Origin: Chlorella sorokiniana
Taxonomy: Eukaryota > Chlorophyta > Trebouxiophyceae > Chlorellales > Chlorellaceae
NCBI GenBank assembly: GCA_025917655.1
Contig: CP084614.1
Coordinates: 1,612,001 to 1,676,000, forward strand
Length of the DNA stretch: 64,000 nt
Reading direction: 5' to 3'
This document shows positions 27,937 through 38,499 of the stretch, piece by piece. Both the position numbers and the translations under genes were made by a program. How positions within the stretch are numbered: position 1 is the first letter of the stretch; each line of letters begins with the position of its first letter. A model generated the notes under the pieces. The model saw only the letters and a list, made by a program, of their open reading frames with translations. It was not told where the DNA came from and did no database searches.

Positions 27937-30900
27937 ATGGGACAGTGGTCCCATCTAGCGGTGTTGGGGCTGATATGTGCGGCCCTAGCCTGCACGCAAA
28001 CGGCTCGAGCAGGTGAGGCTGCACGCCTGCCCCCCGCGGCCCACCCGGCTCGCTGCAGCCCTGGTAGCGCCAGGGAGACGAAACCCACTTCTTGTAGTCA
28101 CAAGAGCAACTCACAAAGGGCCGGGAAAGGGCAACGGCGCCGGCCCAACTCCCAAACAGACGGCGACGCAGCGCGCGTCGCCGCTCTGCCTACGCGCTGC
28201 CTGCTGTTCCCTGCCTTCGCGCAGCCGCCGAGTTCTGCCCAGTCGCGTCGCCATACCTGGAGTGTGTTTGGAACGCGAACTGGAGGATGCCCAACCTTAC
28301 CACTATATTGGTGGGCAAGAAGCAGGCCCCCTCATCTCCATCCCGCCTCTTCGACTGGACAAAGTGCCGGGCAAGCCCAACCTGCTGGGCATCCTGCCCC
28401 TCAACGGCGCCGTGGACCTGTGAGCCGCATGCAGCAGCCATGCAGTTGATATGGACCTGAGCCAGGGGCCTTGCTGAAGGCCTGCCATGCAGCGCCTGCC
28501 CGCACACGCCGGTCCCACCCTCTCCCACCTCTGCCCTGCAGGGTGTTCAAGTCCATCCCGGCGCGGCTGCACCAGTGCCCCGTGCCCATCCTGCGGTCCA
28601 GCCGGGTGGAAAGCTGGGCAGGCAACAGCAATAGCAAGTACCACTCGTTGTTCAAGCCCTGCAAGCGTGCCCCCTGGACAGACGCCCCCGAGAACTCGTT
28701 TGTCATGGGTGCCTTTGGCGAGTGAGCGCAGCTGCAGGGGTGTTGCTGCTGGTGTACGTGTGGTTGCGGTGGTTGCGGCGGTAGGTGTGTGTGGGCGGGT
28801 GGGTGGGTGTGCGGGCGCAACCTGGACACCCTGAGTTTGTTGGGAATGCGCAGGGAGCCGGCAAGTGGGAGGGCTGGTGTGGGCTCGGCAGCCATACGGC
28901 CTGCTGACCGCGATGCCCCCGCTGCCGCAGCCTGTCGAAGCTCACCGCAGCCCAGCTGCGCAAGGTTCCCGCGGTGTTGGTTCAAAAAGCGGTACGGGCG
29001 GTACATGCCCAACCTGGGGCTCTGCGTTGGCACCAACCCCTGCGGCATGGTGAGGTGCCAGCTGGCATTGAGACCCCTCGCAGCCTGGGTGTGACGTGGG
29101 CTGGCAGGCAGGCAGCCTGCCGCCGCACCGGGCGTCGTTGTGCGGGCGGCTGCCCCAACAATGCCCGTCCCCAATACACTGCGGCCCCGCCTGCCCCTGC
29201 CGCTGCAGAACATATTTGTGGGGCTGGAGAACGTTGACCAGTATGCCAGCATGTTTGTGAGTGGCAGCGCTGCGCCGCACTGCCGGCTCTGCCCTCCTGC
29301 CCGGCAAGCGCGCTGGCCCCCTCCCCCGCTGCTGCCTTGGGCTGAGGGGGTGCCTCCTCTCCTCCCCCCCAGTTCAACTTGGGCTACGGCCGGCTGAACG
29401 TGACCGTCAAGCCGTCCAGCTATTACTACTCGTGGGGCGTGAGCGTGTCGCCGCCCGCGTGGCGCCCGCCGCCCCCGCCGCCTGGGGCATCGACCCGCAG
29501 GCCCTGGGCGCCGTCGGCTACACCTCCCCCGTCACCCAGCTCAGCGGCACCTCCGCCACCGGGTCGGTGTACGTGGAGGGGCCGCTGGCGGGGGCGGGCC
29601 GCCAACCAGCTGAGGACGCCGGATGTGCTGTTTGAGATCGGCAGCCAGGGGTCGTGGTGGGGCATGCTGCGGGACCTCAACCGCCGCGCCGTGTCCATGG
29701 GCCTGGCCACGGCCCCCGACCTGCTGCTGTGGAACCGCGTGAGGCTGCCCTTCAGGCGAGCCTGGAAGGGGCCTGCATGGGGGCGCAGGCCCGGGCACTG
29801 GCTGGCAAGGGGAGGCAGCACGCCGTGCGGCTTGTGCGCGCGCAAGCATTGCCAGTGCGCCGGCGTGTGTGCTCGCTGCGCCCCTGACGGTTCCCACGCT
29901 CCCTCGGCCTGCGTGACGTTCCTGCTGCACATGCCAGCCCCAGAGCCTGACTGCCCCCCTCCCCCAACACATACACACACACGCAGGGCGCTCAAGGTGA
30001 GCGGCAACGTGCAGCTGACCACCCGCACCGCAGACTCCTTCTTCTGGCTGGGCGCACCCGGCCAGCAGCTGCCGGCCTACAAGCTGGCGAGCGCCATCCC
30101 ACAGGTGGGCTGGGCGGCCTGCCTGCCGGCCCAGGGGTTTTGGCCACAAAGCGGCATGCGCGCAGCCCGACGCCCCAGCCAGCCTGCCTGCCTGCTCCTG
30201 GGCGGCAGCCTCCCAACCAGCCTGTCGCTGCTGCCGCAGGTGGGCAACCTGATGGCGCTGCTGTACAAGGGCGCCAAGACGGGAACCAGCCACACCATCT
30301 CGGCCGTGGACGTGCACGGCCACGGCGTCGGCGGCGTCGGGCTGCGCCTCTGGTTCCAGGCGGGAGAGTTCAAGCTGCAGCCGGGGGTGAGCCCAAGGGG
30401 GGCTTGACACCCATCGCCCGCCAACAGCATGTGCCGCGTCGGTGGCGCCTCTGCATCAGCTGCTGCTCTGCAAGCTGCGCCTGGGCCTTCGTTTGCAAAG
30501 CCCTGCTGGCAATCCCCCCCTCATTGCTTCTGCAGCCGCGCCGGTTGTGGGTGTGCCGACCATCTACACAGACTTTGGCGCCGTGTTCCGCATCGACAAG
30601 GGCTCCCCCAACTTTGGGCGCTCCATCACGCTGGACCTGGGCGGCAAGGCCCATCAGATCATTTTCTGGTGAGAGGCGCATGCCGGGGTGCAGCAGGGGA
30701 GGCCCGGCGTTGGCGCAATGGACGAGTCCGGGAGGGGGAGGGGGCTCGCGCGCGGCCTGCCTGCGGGGTGGCGCTGCTGCCGCTCTGCCAGCCGCGTGGC
30801 CGGGCATGTGCGTGGATTGCAGCGTGCGACCGTTGCGGCTTTGGCCTCACGCCCCCGCCCTCTCTCTGCCTCTCCCCTCACCCTGCAGCCAGTTCAAAGC

Positions 30901-31211
30901 CGACTGCCCCGGCGCGTGCTACCGCACCTGCAGCACCAAGCAGCGCGTGTGCGTGCCGCGCCTGCCGCCCCCGACAGCTGCCTGGGCACCACGCCCGTGG
31001 GCTACGCCGCAAGCACCTCGGCAGCCTTCTCCACGGCCTCCGCGGAGGAGGAGTCGCAGCCCGAGCTGCCTCCAGGGTCCCCGGCGCCGCTGGGGACGGC
31101 GGCGTGGCGGCGGCAGGCGCGGGCCGCCTGTGCTCGTGGGACAAGCCCTGCCCGCGCGGCCAGCGCTGCGAGTCAGACTACGAACGGGAGCGGTACGTGT
31201 GCGTGCACTGA
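27937..31211 (+). CDS. Secreted protein of unknown family
   Basis: Starts with a clear signal peptide (MGQWSHLAVLGLICAALACT, then QTARA; intron at GCAG|GTGAGG). The mature part begins AAEFCPVASPYLECVWNANW. Later exons give LLGILPLNGAVDLVFKSI, WAGNSNSKYHSLFKPCKR, KKRYGRYMPNLGLCVGTNPC, NIFVGLENVDQYASMF, FNLGYGRLNVTVKPSSYYYS, FEIGSQGSWWGMLRDLNRRA, KVSGNVQLTTRTADSFFWLG, GNLMALLYKGAKTGTSHTIS, IYTDFGAVFRIDKGSPNFGR and a Cys-rich end, CSWDKPCPRGQRCESDYERE. I do not recognise the family. The NLT and NVT sequons and paired cysteines fit an extracellular glycoprotein. Frame breaks occur near 28357 and 28970. It follows another wall-type gene on the same strand. Confidence 0.62.
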
Positions 31212-31745
31212 CCCACGGTCCCGCAGTGACCGGCTGCGCCACAGCAGCGCCGCACTGCTGCGAGGGCGGGGCCTGTTCTGGCCGTCAGGCAGCCTGCTTG
31301 GAGCACCAGTGTCTGGGTGCTGAAGCCGGCAAGCCTGTGGATTGGGGTCCCGCACAGCCCGCCCCTGGTGGTCCCGCCCCACGGGAATGCAGCGTGGCCC
31401 CCTGCTCTTCTTTTGACCAACCTGCTGTACAATGCTGCGCGCACCGGCTGCGCCATCCCTCAACTACTTGCACCCCTTGCGTACGCCCCCCTCTGGCACT
31501 GCGCGGTCACATGGGCGGGTCACTCTCCACTTTCATAGTCCCTTTTTCTCTCCACTGCCTCACTTCCAGCTCTTCCCTTTCGCTCTGCTGCTCGGAAGCT
31601 GCGTAAACCTCCCACGTTGATGTCAACCGCCGGGAGACCTCACCATGTGCATCACCTCCCACGCTGCAGCACCGCCCCCATGGGCCCTGCCTGCTTGAAG
31701 CAATCGCTTGCAGTGTATAACATGAAACGAAGTGGTGCAGCGGCG
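31212..31745. other. Convergent intergenic region
   Basis: 3' flanks of the secreted-protein gene (+) and QTRT2 (-). Pyrimidine-rich around 31540-31600. No TGTAA on either strand was found close to the stops, and no exon is evident. Confidence 0.45.
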
Positions 31746-32290
31746 CTACGCCTCGCCCACCAGTGCCCGCTGGCGTCGCTGCAGGAACCAGGCGCGGTAG
31801 GCGGCGTAGGTGCCGGCCGCCAGGCTGGCGCGTATGGCGGCGAAGAAGCGCAGGTAGTGGTGGGTGTTGTGCGCCTCCAGCAGCACCTGGAGATGGAGGT
31901 GTTTGGGCGTGGGGGGTGGGGGTCGGGGGAGTGGATCGCGAGGACAGGCTCTTCACCTCTCAAAGAAGGGCTCACAACAGGCAGCGGCCAACCGGCCTGC
32001 ACACGTTGTGTCCAGCCTCCATGCACTGCCACGGACCCCTGCCCCTCCCACCCACCCACCCACCTGCGCCGTCATCTCGTGCGCCTGCAGCAGGTGGTGC
32101 ACGTATGCTCGGCTGTGGCTGCCGCACGCAAAGCAGGCGCAGCCCGGCAGCAGCGGGCGCTTGTCCCGTCGGTACGCCAGCGCTCGCAGGTTGAGCTTGC
32201 TGGCGTCGCTGCCGGCATCCGCGGCGTCGCTGCCGGCATCCGCGGCGTCGCTGCCGGCTCCTTCCGCCTGCCTCCCCTGCTGCCCGTCCA

Positions 32291-32323
<33 letters not shown>

Positions 32324-34199
32324 GGAGGTCTGCCTCGGGGCACAGGGGGAAGGCGAGGGCGTAGCCCGCGGCGGTCAGCGCGGCCAGGTATGCGCCGTCA
32401 AACAGGTCCACGCCCTGCCGCCAGGTCAGCGTGGCGCGGAGCAAGGGCGGAGGGGGCGCGCAGGCGATGTCAGGGGCGGGGCGCGCTTCAGCCTGGCCGC
32501 AAGCTCGGCACCTCGTCGCCAGCTGAGCCGCCGCAGCAGCCCGCCTGCCTGGCACACCCTGGGGCTACCCCATTCACGGCTGTTCACAAGCACAGCCTGC
32601 CAAGCCCCCACCTCCCACCCCCAGTGCAACCAGACGGCACCCCCACCTCCCACCCCCAGTGCAACAAGACGGCCCCCACTTCCCACCCCCGTGGCAACAA
32701 ACCGGCCCCCCACCTGCGCCACCGCCTCCAACACCTCCTCCCGGGTGCCCACGCCCGACAGCAGGCGCGGCGCGGCGGGCGGCAGCGCGCCCAGCATGGC
32801 ATCGACCAGCTGGCGGCGCAGCGACGGCGACTCCCCGTGCCCAGCCCCGCCAGCACGTAGCCCTCCACGCCCGGCTGGCCTGCCACTGCCTGAGAGGGTT
32901 GGAAAAGAGGGGTGCAGCCGGCCGGCAGAGGGGTGAGCTGGCGGGCAGCACGATTCAGCAGGGCAGCCAGTGGAGCGACAGCAGAGGAGTTTTCAGCGGG
33001 TCCCGCTGCCTGGCACTGACCTCCCACTGACCACATACCCCTCAACACACCGTCACACACAATGGTGCTGTCGGGCCTTACCTCTGCGCAGCGCCGACGC
33101 TCTGCAGGGTACTGCCCGCCCTGCACCGCCGCAAACGCCGCCGCCCCCGCCAGCTCCGGCGCCGCCTCCGCCGCCTCCAGGCACTGCCGCAGCCAGGCCG
33201 CGGTGCGGTCCACCGCTTTGGCTGCACGGTCGGACCTACCCAGCAGGAAGCTCGGAGGTGCTGGTTAGGGGCTGGGAGGCGGGACCCGCAGGTTCACTCT
33301 GCACCCCGGCCTCCCGCCCCAAACACGCGTCCTTCTACATGCTGCCCGCCTTTCCACCGGCAGTGCTGCCACAGTGCAGCCTCCCCTGGTGGGGCTTTCG
33401 CAGCGCCAGCTGCCCCCACCACCCACCGCGAGTCGCTGGGTACGTCGTCCGACAGGGCCACCCACACGTCGGGCCCCACCGCCGCCACGCCCGCCACGTA
33501 CTGGGCCGGCGTCACGCACGCGGCGCCCGTGTGCACCGTCACTGCGGCGCAGCGGCGCAACGCGTGCATGAGCAGGGCAGGAGCACAAAAGGTGCACGGA
33601 CGAGAGGGAAGCGCGATGGCGCCCACGCGGGTCGCGAGTCAGCCTTGCGTCAACTGTGCCTTCCTGCCGCTGCGCCCGCTGCGCCCGCGGCCCACCTGAC
33701 GCCCATTGGTCGGAGGCTTGCCGCAGGGCCCCCGCGTACTCGTACACGCCGGGGTCGCGGGCGGTGGCCACCAGGGCGTAGCCGCCGTCCAGGCAGAGGA
33801 AGGCGCGGCCGGGGCGCGCTCCCGTCACCACCTCGGGCTTTGGGGACGTCAGGCTGCGGGTGGGGGCGTCAGCGTGTGAATTATTACTCTGTGGCATGCT
33901 ATATTGTTGTCATTCGGGCAGGAGGCATAAAGGGTTGGGGCTGGAGAGCGTTCCCAGCCCCGCAATCAGGCTGGCAGCGTCCCCATTTGCAGCCGGCCCC
34001 GCCGCCGTGCTCACAACTGCAGCACGTCCAGTTGCACGGCCTGCACATCGGGCTTGAGCCGCTCAAGCAGATCGGGCGTCAGGTTGAGTGGAGAGCCGCG
34101 ATGGCTGTAGACGAGCAAGGCGGGCGTGTCGATGGCGCCGCCGCGCGTTTTGAGAACCCCACACCGGGCCTCTCCTTCAGTGCGATGAAGGGTAAACAT
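31746..34199 (-). CDS. QTRT2: Queuine tRNA-ribosyltransferase accessory subunit 2
   Basis: Partner of QTRT1 in the eukaryotic tRNA-guanine transglycosylase that inserts queuine at the wobble position of tRNAs for Asp, Asn, His and Tyr. Starts MFTLHRTEGEARCGVLKTR, then DTPALLVYSHRGSPLNLTPD. Further exons give GPDVWVALSDDVPSDSRW, DRTAAWLRQCLEAAEAAPEL, FAAVQGGQYPAERRR, GVEGYVLAGLGTG and SGVGTREEVLEAVAQ. GVDLFDGAYLAALTAAGYAL matches subunit 2 rather than the catalytic subunit. The zinc site is present: CACFACGSHSRAYVHHLLQA followed by EAHNTHHYLRFF. Between the TIM-barrel part and the zinc site lies an inserted low-complexity segment: ten Gln, then repeated GSDAADA. The gene depends on dietary or salvaged queuine, as algae do not make it. 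Confidence 0.93.
32203..32258 (-). repeat. 21-base coding repeat (GSDAADA)
   Basis: Two exact 21-base units plus a partial third within a QTRT2 exon, coding for ADAGSDA repeats just upstream of the zinc site. Confidence 0.93.
32291..32321 (-). repeat. CAG/CTG trinucleotide tract (about ten Gln)
   Basis: Uninterrupted CTG on the plus strand, read as about ten glutamines in QTRT2. The family normally has no polyglutamine here. Confidence 0.95.
32605..32718. repeat. Intronic minisatellite, about 34-base unit
   Basis: Three imperfect units of CCCCACCTCCCACCCCCAGT plus GCAACAAGACGGC, followed by a partial unit, inside a QTRT2 intron. On the coding strand it is G-rich (GGGGGTGGGAGGTGGGGG), so it could form G-quadruplexes. 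Confidence 0.85.
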
Positions 34200-34345
34200 A
34201 GTTCAAAAGCCAGATCAGGCATGCAAGGATTGGCAGGGGCGTTTGGAGGGGTTGCAGTGGCACGCTGCGCATCGCCACCTGTGCCGACAGCACTTCAGGT
34301 TTGTGCCTGGAGATTGCACGTTTACATTGTGGCACAGGGGTTCCT

Positions 34346-37300
34346 TCATGCTTGCTGCATGCTGGACTGCTGCAAGCGGACCAGCACCCGCCGCCGGCAG
34401 CTCTTGGCCATGTACACCACGTCCTCCACACCGCACCGCGGCCGCCCTCGGGCCCGCTGCCGGCGCCGCCGCCCGCCTCGGCAATGCTGGCGTCGTCGGT
34501 GGAGCTGCCGATGGCGCGAGCCCAGGGAGCCAGGGGCAGGGGCTCGGGTGGCGGTGCAGCCCCTGGGGGAGGCGGCGGCGGCGCCTCGAGGCGCGTCAGG
34601 CGGCTGAGCGTTGTCACGGTGAGGCGGGCGGTTGCTGGGATGCTCACCAGGTCGTCCATTGCGCAGTTGGCTGCTGGGGGGGGGACCACAGGAGGCGTTC
34701 AGGCGATTGCTGTGGATAGGCCCAACATCATTTGCCGGCGGGCTGTCGCTGGGAGACGGGAGCGTGGGCCCGCGCTCCACCGGTCTCCACCTGCCCCTGC
34801 CTGCGCACTCACCAGTGCCGTCGTCCACCAGCAAGCCCCTCAGCAGCGTCAGCGCCTCCTGGACCACCCGCAGGCGCTGCTGCCACGCCGCCTGCTGATG
34901 CAGCAGCCCGCCGCCGCCGCCGCTGCTGCCGCCGCTGCTGCCGCCCGCCGCGGTGGGCCACTGCACGGGGCACAGCAGCATCATGCCCGCCTCATCTCCC
35001 GGCAGCGCCGAGGCCGCCTCCGCCAGCTGCACCAAGCGCTGCGCCAGCATGCAGCCGGGCGCGCCGCACGCGTCGTCCATCAGCAGGGCAGCCAGGATGC
35101 TGAGCTGGCGTTGCTCCCGCAGCATGGCCACCAGCTCCATGGCGGCTCGGGGTGCACAGCGCTGCACACGCGGCGGACGGCGGCGTGGGGCCACCCCCTA
35201 ACTGCATGGCATCGGGCTGTATGCTGGTGCCGGCGCCGGTGCTGGTGTTGGCGCTCGCCGGATCAGCAGCGCTGCCCGGGCCACCCAGCACAAAGCTGTC
35301 CAGAAGCCGCTCCGCAACCATGGCTGCGCCAAGCCACGGCCCCGCCTCCGCCTCCCCCACATCCATCTGCGCTGGCTGCTGCACGGCACCCCTGCCCCCG
35401 GGGGCACCGCCGCCGTCCCTAGCCGGGCTGCTGCTGCCGCCGGCGCCCTCCGCCCGCCGGTGGCCATGTTTGCGCTGGGGGCCCCGGCTCGCGCGGGCGG
35501 CGGCGGCCTGCGGCAGGCTGCCCTCAAACAGCGCCGCCAGCTGCGTGTCCTCCAGCAGCAGGTGCAGCAGGCGCAGGGCGGGCAGGCGCAGCGTGGGGCT
35601 GCCCATGAAGAGCTCCAGGGCGCCTGCGGCACAGGCAGAGCGCGATCAAACCGCCGATTGGCGTCAACGAGTGGCGCACCCAGGCTGACAAGGAGGCTCT
35701 GCCTGTGCAGCGGGTTGTGCCTGTGCAGAGGGCCGTCCAGGGCGCAGGGGGCAGAAGGGGGTGCAAACCTGAGGTGAAGACGGCGGCCAGCGGCGCCCGC
35801 GCCCCTCTCCCCGCAGAGCCTGCGCCAGCGCGCCCAGCGTGCCCAGCGCCCCAGCCGCCACCGCCTCGTGCTGCTGCCCCAGGCGCAGGGCGGCGGCAAG
35901 CACCACAGGCAGCAGGACGCCGCCGTCAGCGCCTCCTGGCAGGCCGGCAAATGCGGCCGCGTGTGCCTGCACCAGCAGCGCGGTGCCCGGCAGCGCCGGG
36001 GGCTGCCGCCCGGCTGCGGCGGTGACAGGCCGCAATGCACTATTGCTGCTGCCACACTGGAGCCGCTGCTGCTAGTGAGGCGCACCCTGCTGGACAAGCT
36101 GCGTGGCGCGGGTGGGCTGGCGAGGGCGACTGCATGAACACCGGAAGGCGCGGAAAGAGCCAGCGCCGCCGCCTGACACCCAGCATCCAGCTCCAACAAG
36201 TGCTGCGCCACCTGCAGCCCCGCCGCAATGAGGCACACCCGCTGCGCTGGCAAGCCGGCGGCTGGGCTGCCGCCGGCGCCGCCGTGCAGCTGCGCCAGGC
36301 TGGCAGCCGCCAAGCTGCCAATGCAGTCGAGCAGCGCCGCCGCCGGCAGCATGCCGCACGCCACCTGCTGCACGCGCTGAGAGAAGGCCGACACAAACAC
36401 CAGGCTGTCCCTGTCGGGGCCTGGGCTGCCAGCGCAGCCAGGCGCGAGCGCAGCAGCAGCGCGGTGCTTGCCGCTGCGGGGGCGCCGACCTCGGGAGCAC
36501 CGCTCTGCGCTGTGCCGCCAAGGAGCAGCGCCATGCTTGCGTGGCACGCCGCCATCAGCCTGGAGGGCAGGCTGGCGCTGCTCGTCAGGCTGCTGGCTGC
36601 AGCCAGCACAGCAGGGTCCATCAACGCCGCAGGGGCTGCCGCCTGAGGCTGCTCGGCTGGCGAGTCCCACCGTGCTTCTGACAAAGGCCGCTTGTGGCTG
36701 CCGCTGCGTTGTGCGGACGACTGGCCGGCGCTAGGGCGGCTGCACGTCGGGAAGCAAGGGGCACAAGCATGAGCAGGCGTGCTGTGCAGAGGCACCGTCT
36801 TGCGGTACGTGTTCAGAACCCACCCGTCTTGCTGCTGGTCGCCAGGGTGTGCCCTGCCGCTCCCCGTGCCGCTGGGCTGTGCAGCAGCCCCCACAGCCGC
36901 CGACGTGGCCGCTGCCGCCGCTTGACTCCCCGCCTGCTTCAGCTGCTCCCGCAGCTCCGCCGCGCTGGCCTCCGCCTGGCGCAGGCGCTCCGTGCGGTCG
37001 GCGTGCTGCCGCCGCAGGTCATCCATCTGCGGGCACTCCCAGCCGGCCAGCAAAAAGCGGCATGGGTGGTGTGTCGCAACGCGCAGCACCCACTGTGAGC
37101 CCAGCATCGCCTCCCTTAACACATGCTGACGTCGTACGAGCGTGCAGCTGTCCCGCAGCACCCACCTCCGACTCCTTGAAGGCCAGCTGGCGCTGCGCAG
37201 ACTCCAGCTGCTTCTGCAGCTCGCTGAGCGACAGGGAGCGGTGCATGGGCCCCCCCCCGCCCGCCTGCTGCGCCGCCGCCCGCTCCAGCGCCGCCTTCTG

Positions 37301-37942
37301 CTGCCGCAGGGCCGACAGCTCGCGGTCCCGCTGCTGCAGCGTGGCCGACAGCAGCTTGTTCTGGCTGGCGGTGCGCCCCAGCTCAGCCTCCAGGTGCGCC
37401 AGCCGCCCCTGCACGTCCTGCATGTGCGGCCCCATGCTGCTGCCAGCCGGGTGCTGCGCCCAGGGGGGGGCTGCTGCGCGGCGGGCTGCCGTGCCTGCGC
37501 CCCCATCCCATGCTGCGCCGCCCCACAAATGGCCCGGGCCGGGGCTGGGGCACCGGCGGGCGTGCAGGCACTGCGCCCGCTGGCGCCGCTGGCTTGTGCC
37601 CCTGTCCTGCTGCAGGCAGGCTCTGCCCCACACCGTTTATTTGCTGCAATGGCGGCGGGGCATGATGCTGGAACAGGGCAGCAGGCGGCAGGTGGCTTGC
37701 TGACGACGGGCGGAGCGCCGCACTGGTGCCTGCCGCCGCCTGATAGGGGCTGCTGGGCTGGGAGCCGCGGAAAGACCGAGGTGCTGCCTGGCTCTGCAAT
37801 GGTGTGCACGAATGCGACATAATTGTGAAGGCAAGACGGGCACTGCGGGTGCAAGTCAGGTCTGGGAGCCCACCTGATGGTGCGCCACCAGCTTGTCGAT
37901 TTCGGAGAAGAAGGCATCGTCGACATCATCGTCGCTGTCCAT
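34346..37942 (-). CDS. Coiled-coil and helical-repeat protein (possibly ATRIP-like)
   Basis: Exon 1 (37942 downward) is MDSDDDVDDAFFSEIDKLVA plus HHQ, an acidic/hydrophobic start. A low-complexity Pro/Gln linker follows, then a coiled coil (RLAHLEAELGRTASQNKLLS, QRDRELSALRQQKAALERAA, SLSELQKQLESAQRQLAF, then RQHADRTERLRQAEASAAEL). The C-terminal half is Leu/Ala-rich helical sequence like HEAT/ARM repeats (FMGSPTLRLPALRLLHLLLE, LREQRQLSILAALLMDD, RVVQEALTLLRGLLVDDGTG) and ends VEDVVYMAKSC to MQQA. Acidic RPA-binding-like start, coiled coil, then helical repeats is the ATRIP architecture, but I see no sequence signature that proves it. Reverse-complement TGTAA at 34322-34326 follows the stop. 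A degenerate copy of the 3' half lies at 56295-57848. Confidence 0.5.
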
Positions 37943-38222
37943 TGATCGAGCTGTGTGAAGACGTTCAGTTGAACTTCGTTCAGGACTGCATCAGGTCTAC
38001 TGATCACGGGCTTGCAGGAAAGATTGTCATAACGTGTGTATGTTGCAGCAGCGTGGTGGCGGAGGAGGGGAGGCGATCAAGCCAAGGACTGCAGATGCTG
38101 TGTACGCTGAGCCAGGACGACTGCTGCCTGCTTTGCGCTGCGCACCTGATGTGGGGCTTACTCGGTGCATGCTACAAACATGTCAATGCGCGATGCCAAA
38201 AAGAAGATGCATGCAACGTTTG
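37943..38222. other. Intergenic region
   Basis: About 280 bases between two minus-strand genes, holding the coiled-coil gene promoter and the F-box gene 3' UTR. Nothing else is visible. Confidence 0.4.
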
Positions 38223-38468
38223 TTACTGGCACATGTCAGCGCCTGCCACGCTTGCTACTGGGGCCCGCCTCGTCATCCGCGTCCGCTGCGGGCTGACGCC
38301 GGCTGCCTCCCGACCTGCACGTTCGTTGCGTGCATCGCCCTTTTTGGCCGCTGGTTTGGCACGCTGTGCACCCTTCCGCGACTGCTGCTTTTCCTTGTCT
38401 TCCTTCTCCTCTGCATCACTTCGGTCTTTGGCGGACGCCCGGCTGTTCCGCCGCTGCCGGCCTCTGCC

Positions 38469-38499
<31 letters not shown>

